Source: Paucimonas sp. (GTDB lineage: Bacteria; Pseudomonadota; Gammaproteobacteria; Pseudomonadales; Pseudomonadaceae). From it: DNA of 64,000 nt. Below the pieces are notes generated by a model, which saw only the letters and a list, made by a program, of their open reading frames with translations, did not search any database and had not been told where the DNA came from. A program made the translations under genes and the position numbers. Of this stretch, positions 61,900 through 64,000 are shown piece after piece. Numbering within the stretch: position 1 is the first letter of the stretch; each line of letters opens with the position of its first letter. The DNA is taken from the NCBI GenBank assembly GCA_031253995.1, contig JAIRVG010000060.1, forward strand, positions 1 to 64,000, given 5' to 3'.

Positions 61900-63687
61900 A
61901 TGGAAATGGACTGGCATCAAGCCCTGCAGGAGAGCCTGGTCTGGCTCGCTGCTGCCTGCGTCATTACCTTCGTCACCCTGGCCATCTGCGCCAGGCTGGC
62001 AATCCGCTTCACCCGTTGGGGCCAGCAGTTCTGGCAGATCGCCGGCCCCTACCTGAGTCCCCGGCACAGCTGGCGGCCGCTGCTGGCCTATGCCCTGCTG
62101 GTCGTCCTGGCGCTGTTCGCCGTGCGCCTGAACGTGCTGTTTTCCTTCTGGTACAACGGTTTCTACAGTGCCTTGCAGGGCCTGGACCAGAGGGCGTTCT
62201 GGTACCTGCTGGGGGTGTTCGCGGTGCTGGCGACCATCCATGTGCTGCGTGTGCTGTTCACCTACTACGTGACCCAGGCCTTCAACATCCGCTGGCGCAC
62301 CTGGCTCACCGAGCGCCTGACCCGCGACTGGGTGGACGGCGACGCCTACTACCGCGGCCAGTTCCTGGAAACCCCGGTGGACAACCCGGACCAGCGCATC
62401 GAGCTGGACGTGACCACCTTCGTCAGCGGCTCGGTAAGCCTGTCGCTGGGAGCGATCAGTGCGCTGGTGTCACTGGTGGCTTTCACCGGGATCCTCTGGG
62501 GCCTGTCGGCACCGTTGACGGTGGCCGGCGTGGAGGTGCCGCGGGCCATGGTCTTCGCCGTTTACGTCTACGTGCTGATCGCCACCTGGATCGCCTTCCG
62601 CCTCGGCAAGCCGCTGATCCGCCTGAACTTCCTCAACGAGAAACTGACGGCGAACTTCCGATATGCGTTGATGCGCCTGCGTGAATACGCGGAAAACGTG
62701 GCCTTCTACCAGGGCTCGGCCATCGAACGCGACACCCTGCTGGGCCGCTTCTCGGCCTTGATCATGAACGTCTGGGCCCTGGTGTTCCGAAGCCTGAAAT
62801 TCGACGGCTTCAACCTTGCGGTCAGCCAGGTGGCGGTGGTGTTCCCCTTCATTCTCCAGGCGCCGCGCTTCTTCAGCGGGGCGATCAAGCTGGGTGACGT
62901 GATGCAGACCTCGCAGGCCTTCGGCCAGGTGCAGGACTCGCTGTCGTTCTTCCGTGAGTCCTACGACACCTTCGCCCAGTACCGCGCCACCCTCGACCGT
63001 CTCACCGGCTTCCTCGACGCCAACCGCCAGGCCCGCGCCCTGCCCCACGTGCAGCGGGTCAACCAGGCCGACGTCCTGGATATCCGCGGGATGCAGGTGA
63101 TGCGCCCGGACGGGCATGCGCTGCTGAGCGACTTCGACCTGAGCCTGAAGCCGGGGGATTCGCTGCTGATCAAGGGGCCTTCGGGCTGTGGCAAGACCAC
63201 GCTGCTGCGTGCGGTGGCCGGACTATGGCCCTATGCCGAGGGCGAGGTGCGTTGCCCCGGCGGTACCGAAGCGTTGTTCCTCTCCCAGCGGCCATACCTG
63301 CCCTTGGGCATGTTGCGCACCGCGGTGGCCTATCCGGCGATCGGCCTGCCGGACGACGACGAGCGACTGGGCCAGGCCCTGCGCGAGGTCAATCTCGGGC
63401 ATCTGGTGGACAAGCTGGAAGACAGCAACGACTGGGCGCGGATTCTCTCCGTCGGAGAACAGCAGCGCCTGGCCTTCGCCCGGGTGCTGTTCAACCGGCC
63501 GCGTATCGTGTTCCTCGACGAGTCCACCTCGGCCATGGACGAGGGGCTGGAGCATGCACTGTACGGGCTGCTGCGCGAGCGCATGAAGGACAGCATGCTG
63601 GTCAGCGTCGGCCATCGGGCGACGTTGGCCGGGTTCCATAGTCATCATCTGGAACTGGATGGCCAGGGCGGTTGGAAGGTCGCCTGA
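61900..63687 (+). CDS. SbmA/BacA-YddA-type ABC transporter (permease plus ATPase)
   Basis: 595 residues. About six membrane helices in an ABC_membrane_2/SbmA-BacA domain (RLNVLFSFWYNGFYSALQ, about 75-92) are followed by an ATPase: Walker A GPSGCGKTTLLRAV, signature LSVGEQQRLAFARVL and Walker B IVFLDESTSAMDE. The family includes YddA and vitamin B12 or peptide importers such as Rv1819c; substrate unknown. It is divergent from pyrQ, with 166 bp between starts, so Zur influence is possible but unproved. Confidence 0.93.
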   Translation: MEMDWHQALQESLVWLAAACVITFVTLAICARLAIRFTRWGQQFWQIAGPYLSPRHSWRPLLAYALLVVLALFAVRLNVLFSFWYNGFYSALQGLDQRAFWYLLGVFAVLATIHVLRVLFTYYVTQAFNIRWRTWLTERLTRDWVDGDAYYRGQFLETPVDNPDQRIELDVTTFVSGSVSLSLGAISALVSLVAFTGILWGLSAPLTVAGVEVPRAMVFAVYVYVLIATWIAFRLGKPLIRLNFLNEKLTANFRYALMRLREYAENVAFYQGSAIERDTLLGRFSALIMNVWALVFRSLKFDGFNLAVSQVAVVFPFILQAPRFFSGAIKLGDVMQTSQAFGQVQDSLSFFRESYDTFAQYRATLDRLTGFLDANRQARALPHVQRVNQADVLDIRGMQVMRPDGHALLSDFDLSLKPGDSLLIKGPSGCGKTTLLRAVAGLWPYAEGEVRCPGGTEALFLSQRPYLPLGMLRTAVAYPAIGLPDDDERLGQALREVNLGHLVDKLEDSNDWARILSVGEQQRLAFARVLFNRPRIVFLDESTSAMDEGLEHALYGLLRERMKDSMLVSVGHRATLAGFHSHHLELDGQGGWKVA

Positions 63688-63708
63688 GTCAGCCCGCCGC
63701 AGCACCCA

Positions 63709-64000
63709 TCAGAACAGCAGGGTCCTGGTGTCGCACGCTTCACAATTGCGTGCGCGGCTGAAAAGCTGGTTGCCCGTCAGGGCCTTGCCGTGCTGCGGAC
63801 AGAACACCGCCTTGCACTTGGGACAGCGGTGCCATTGGGAAAAGTACGACGGATTGTCATGCGTGCGTCGCTGCCGACAGGAATAACAGGCATGCGTATC
63901 CGTTGCCTGGATATTGTCCATAAGCTTCAATCCGTGGTGATGCTCCAGGAGTTCGACCCTGCACACCGAGTCTTCCAGCGACCCGGAGTACAAGGCAAAG
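63709..64000 (-). CDS. Zinc-ribbon protein, 5' end probably outside window
   Basis: The frame is open to the right edge. The visible C-terminal 97 residues contain CYSC, CPKC, CPQHGKAL and CEAC, enough for two zinc ribbons, and end NCEACDTRTLLF. An internal ATG at 63921 (MDNIQATD) could start a 70-residue protein, but the upstream sequence (RVELLEHHHGLKL) also looks coding and no ribosome-binding site is evident. Function unknown. It converges on the ABC transporter gene. Confidence 0.6.
   Translation of the reverse strand, partial: FALYSGSLEDSVCRVELLEHHHGLKLMDNIQATDTHACYSCRQRRTHDNPSYFSQWHRCPKCKAVFCPQHGKALTGNQLFSRARNCEACDTRTLLF

Noticed and set aside
1..64000. CRISPR arrays, insertion sequences, tRNA and rRNA genes, prophage
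   Set aside because: Scanned by eye: no regular spaced repeats with unique spacers, no transposase motifs, no tRNA-like cloverleaf or rRNA sequence, and no phage structural genes were recognised.

Overview
The window looks like chromosomal DNA of a fluorescent-group Pseudomonas. It is GC-rich, carries FecI/FecR-type iron signalling, a FetAB pair, a TorF-like porin, several LysR and chemoreceptor genes, and a zinc-starvation locus that matches the dksA2/pyrQ paralogues known from P. aeruginosa. No rRNA, tRNA, CRISPR array, insertion sequence or prophage was recognised. Species assignment is inference; no marker gene is present.

Left part (1-18000). A type I secretion operon runs leftwards: an HlyB-type ABC exporter, an HlyD-type adaptor, a small membrane protein and a large RTX protein that leaves the window at base 1. 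It is followed by a conserved small protein, a soluble zinc-binding (CZB) chemoreceptor, a GNAT acetyltransferase, a periplasmic two-repeat protein, a LysR/amidohydrolase divergent pair, a TorF-like porin, a thymidylate-kinase-like P-loop protein, and a LysR/cupin divergent pair.

Giant-gene operon (16645-31474, minus strand). Two adjoining genes encode proteins of 2416 and 2058 residues, 3 bp apart. A signal-peptide-bearing multi-pass membrane protein follows. I recognise no family in either giant protein. The larger has a beta-rich front, about 600 residues of helix or coiled coil, and a beta-rich C-terminus. Upstream is an AT-rich 0.56-kb gap with spaced TGCCAAG repeats. This is the best candidate for an undescribed system.

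Surface polysaccharide and lipid modification (32033-39057). Two glycosyltransferases, a pyruvyltransferase, a nucleotide-sugar epimerase preceded by a tiny overlapping leader ORF, then a DPM1-like GT2 / lipid-A-biosynthesis-N-domain / GT39 trio that would load a sugar onto a lipid carrier and transfer it in the periplasm.

Iron section (39246-54256). FetAB, then a siderophore locus: an STN-less TonB receptor facing MFS - ECF sigma - FecR - STN-containing TonB receptor - periplasmic binding protein - permease - ATPase. The two receptors are close paralogues, and both have the same bipartite motif (TGATAC-N11-TCGGCTGGC) about 46-48 bp before their start codons. It is very likely the promoter read by the local ECF sigma factor.

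Right part (54345-64000). A LysM/peptidoglycan-binding protein is translationally coupled to a 668-residue HNH-type protein, with a converging gene bearing a T6SS-like C-terminal domain. Next come a phased 15-bp repeat, a hairpin-rich leader before a DUF3077-like gene, a lower-GC gene for a ComEC-like metallo-beta-lactamase-fold protein, the Zur-box-controlled pyrQ-dksA2 operon, an SbmA/YddA-type ABC transporter and a partial zinc-ribbon gene.
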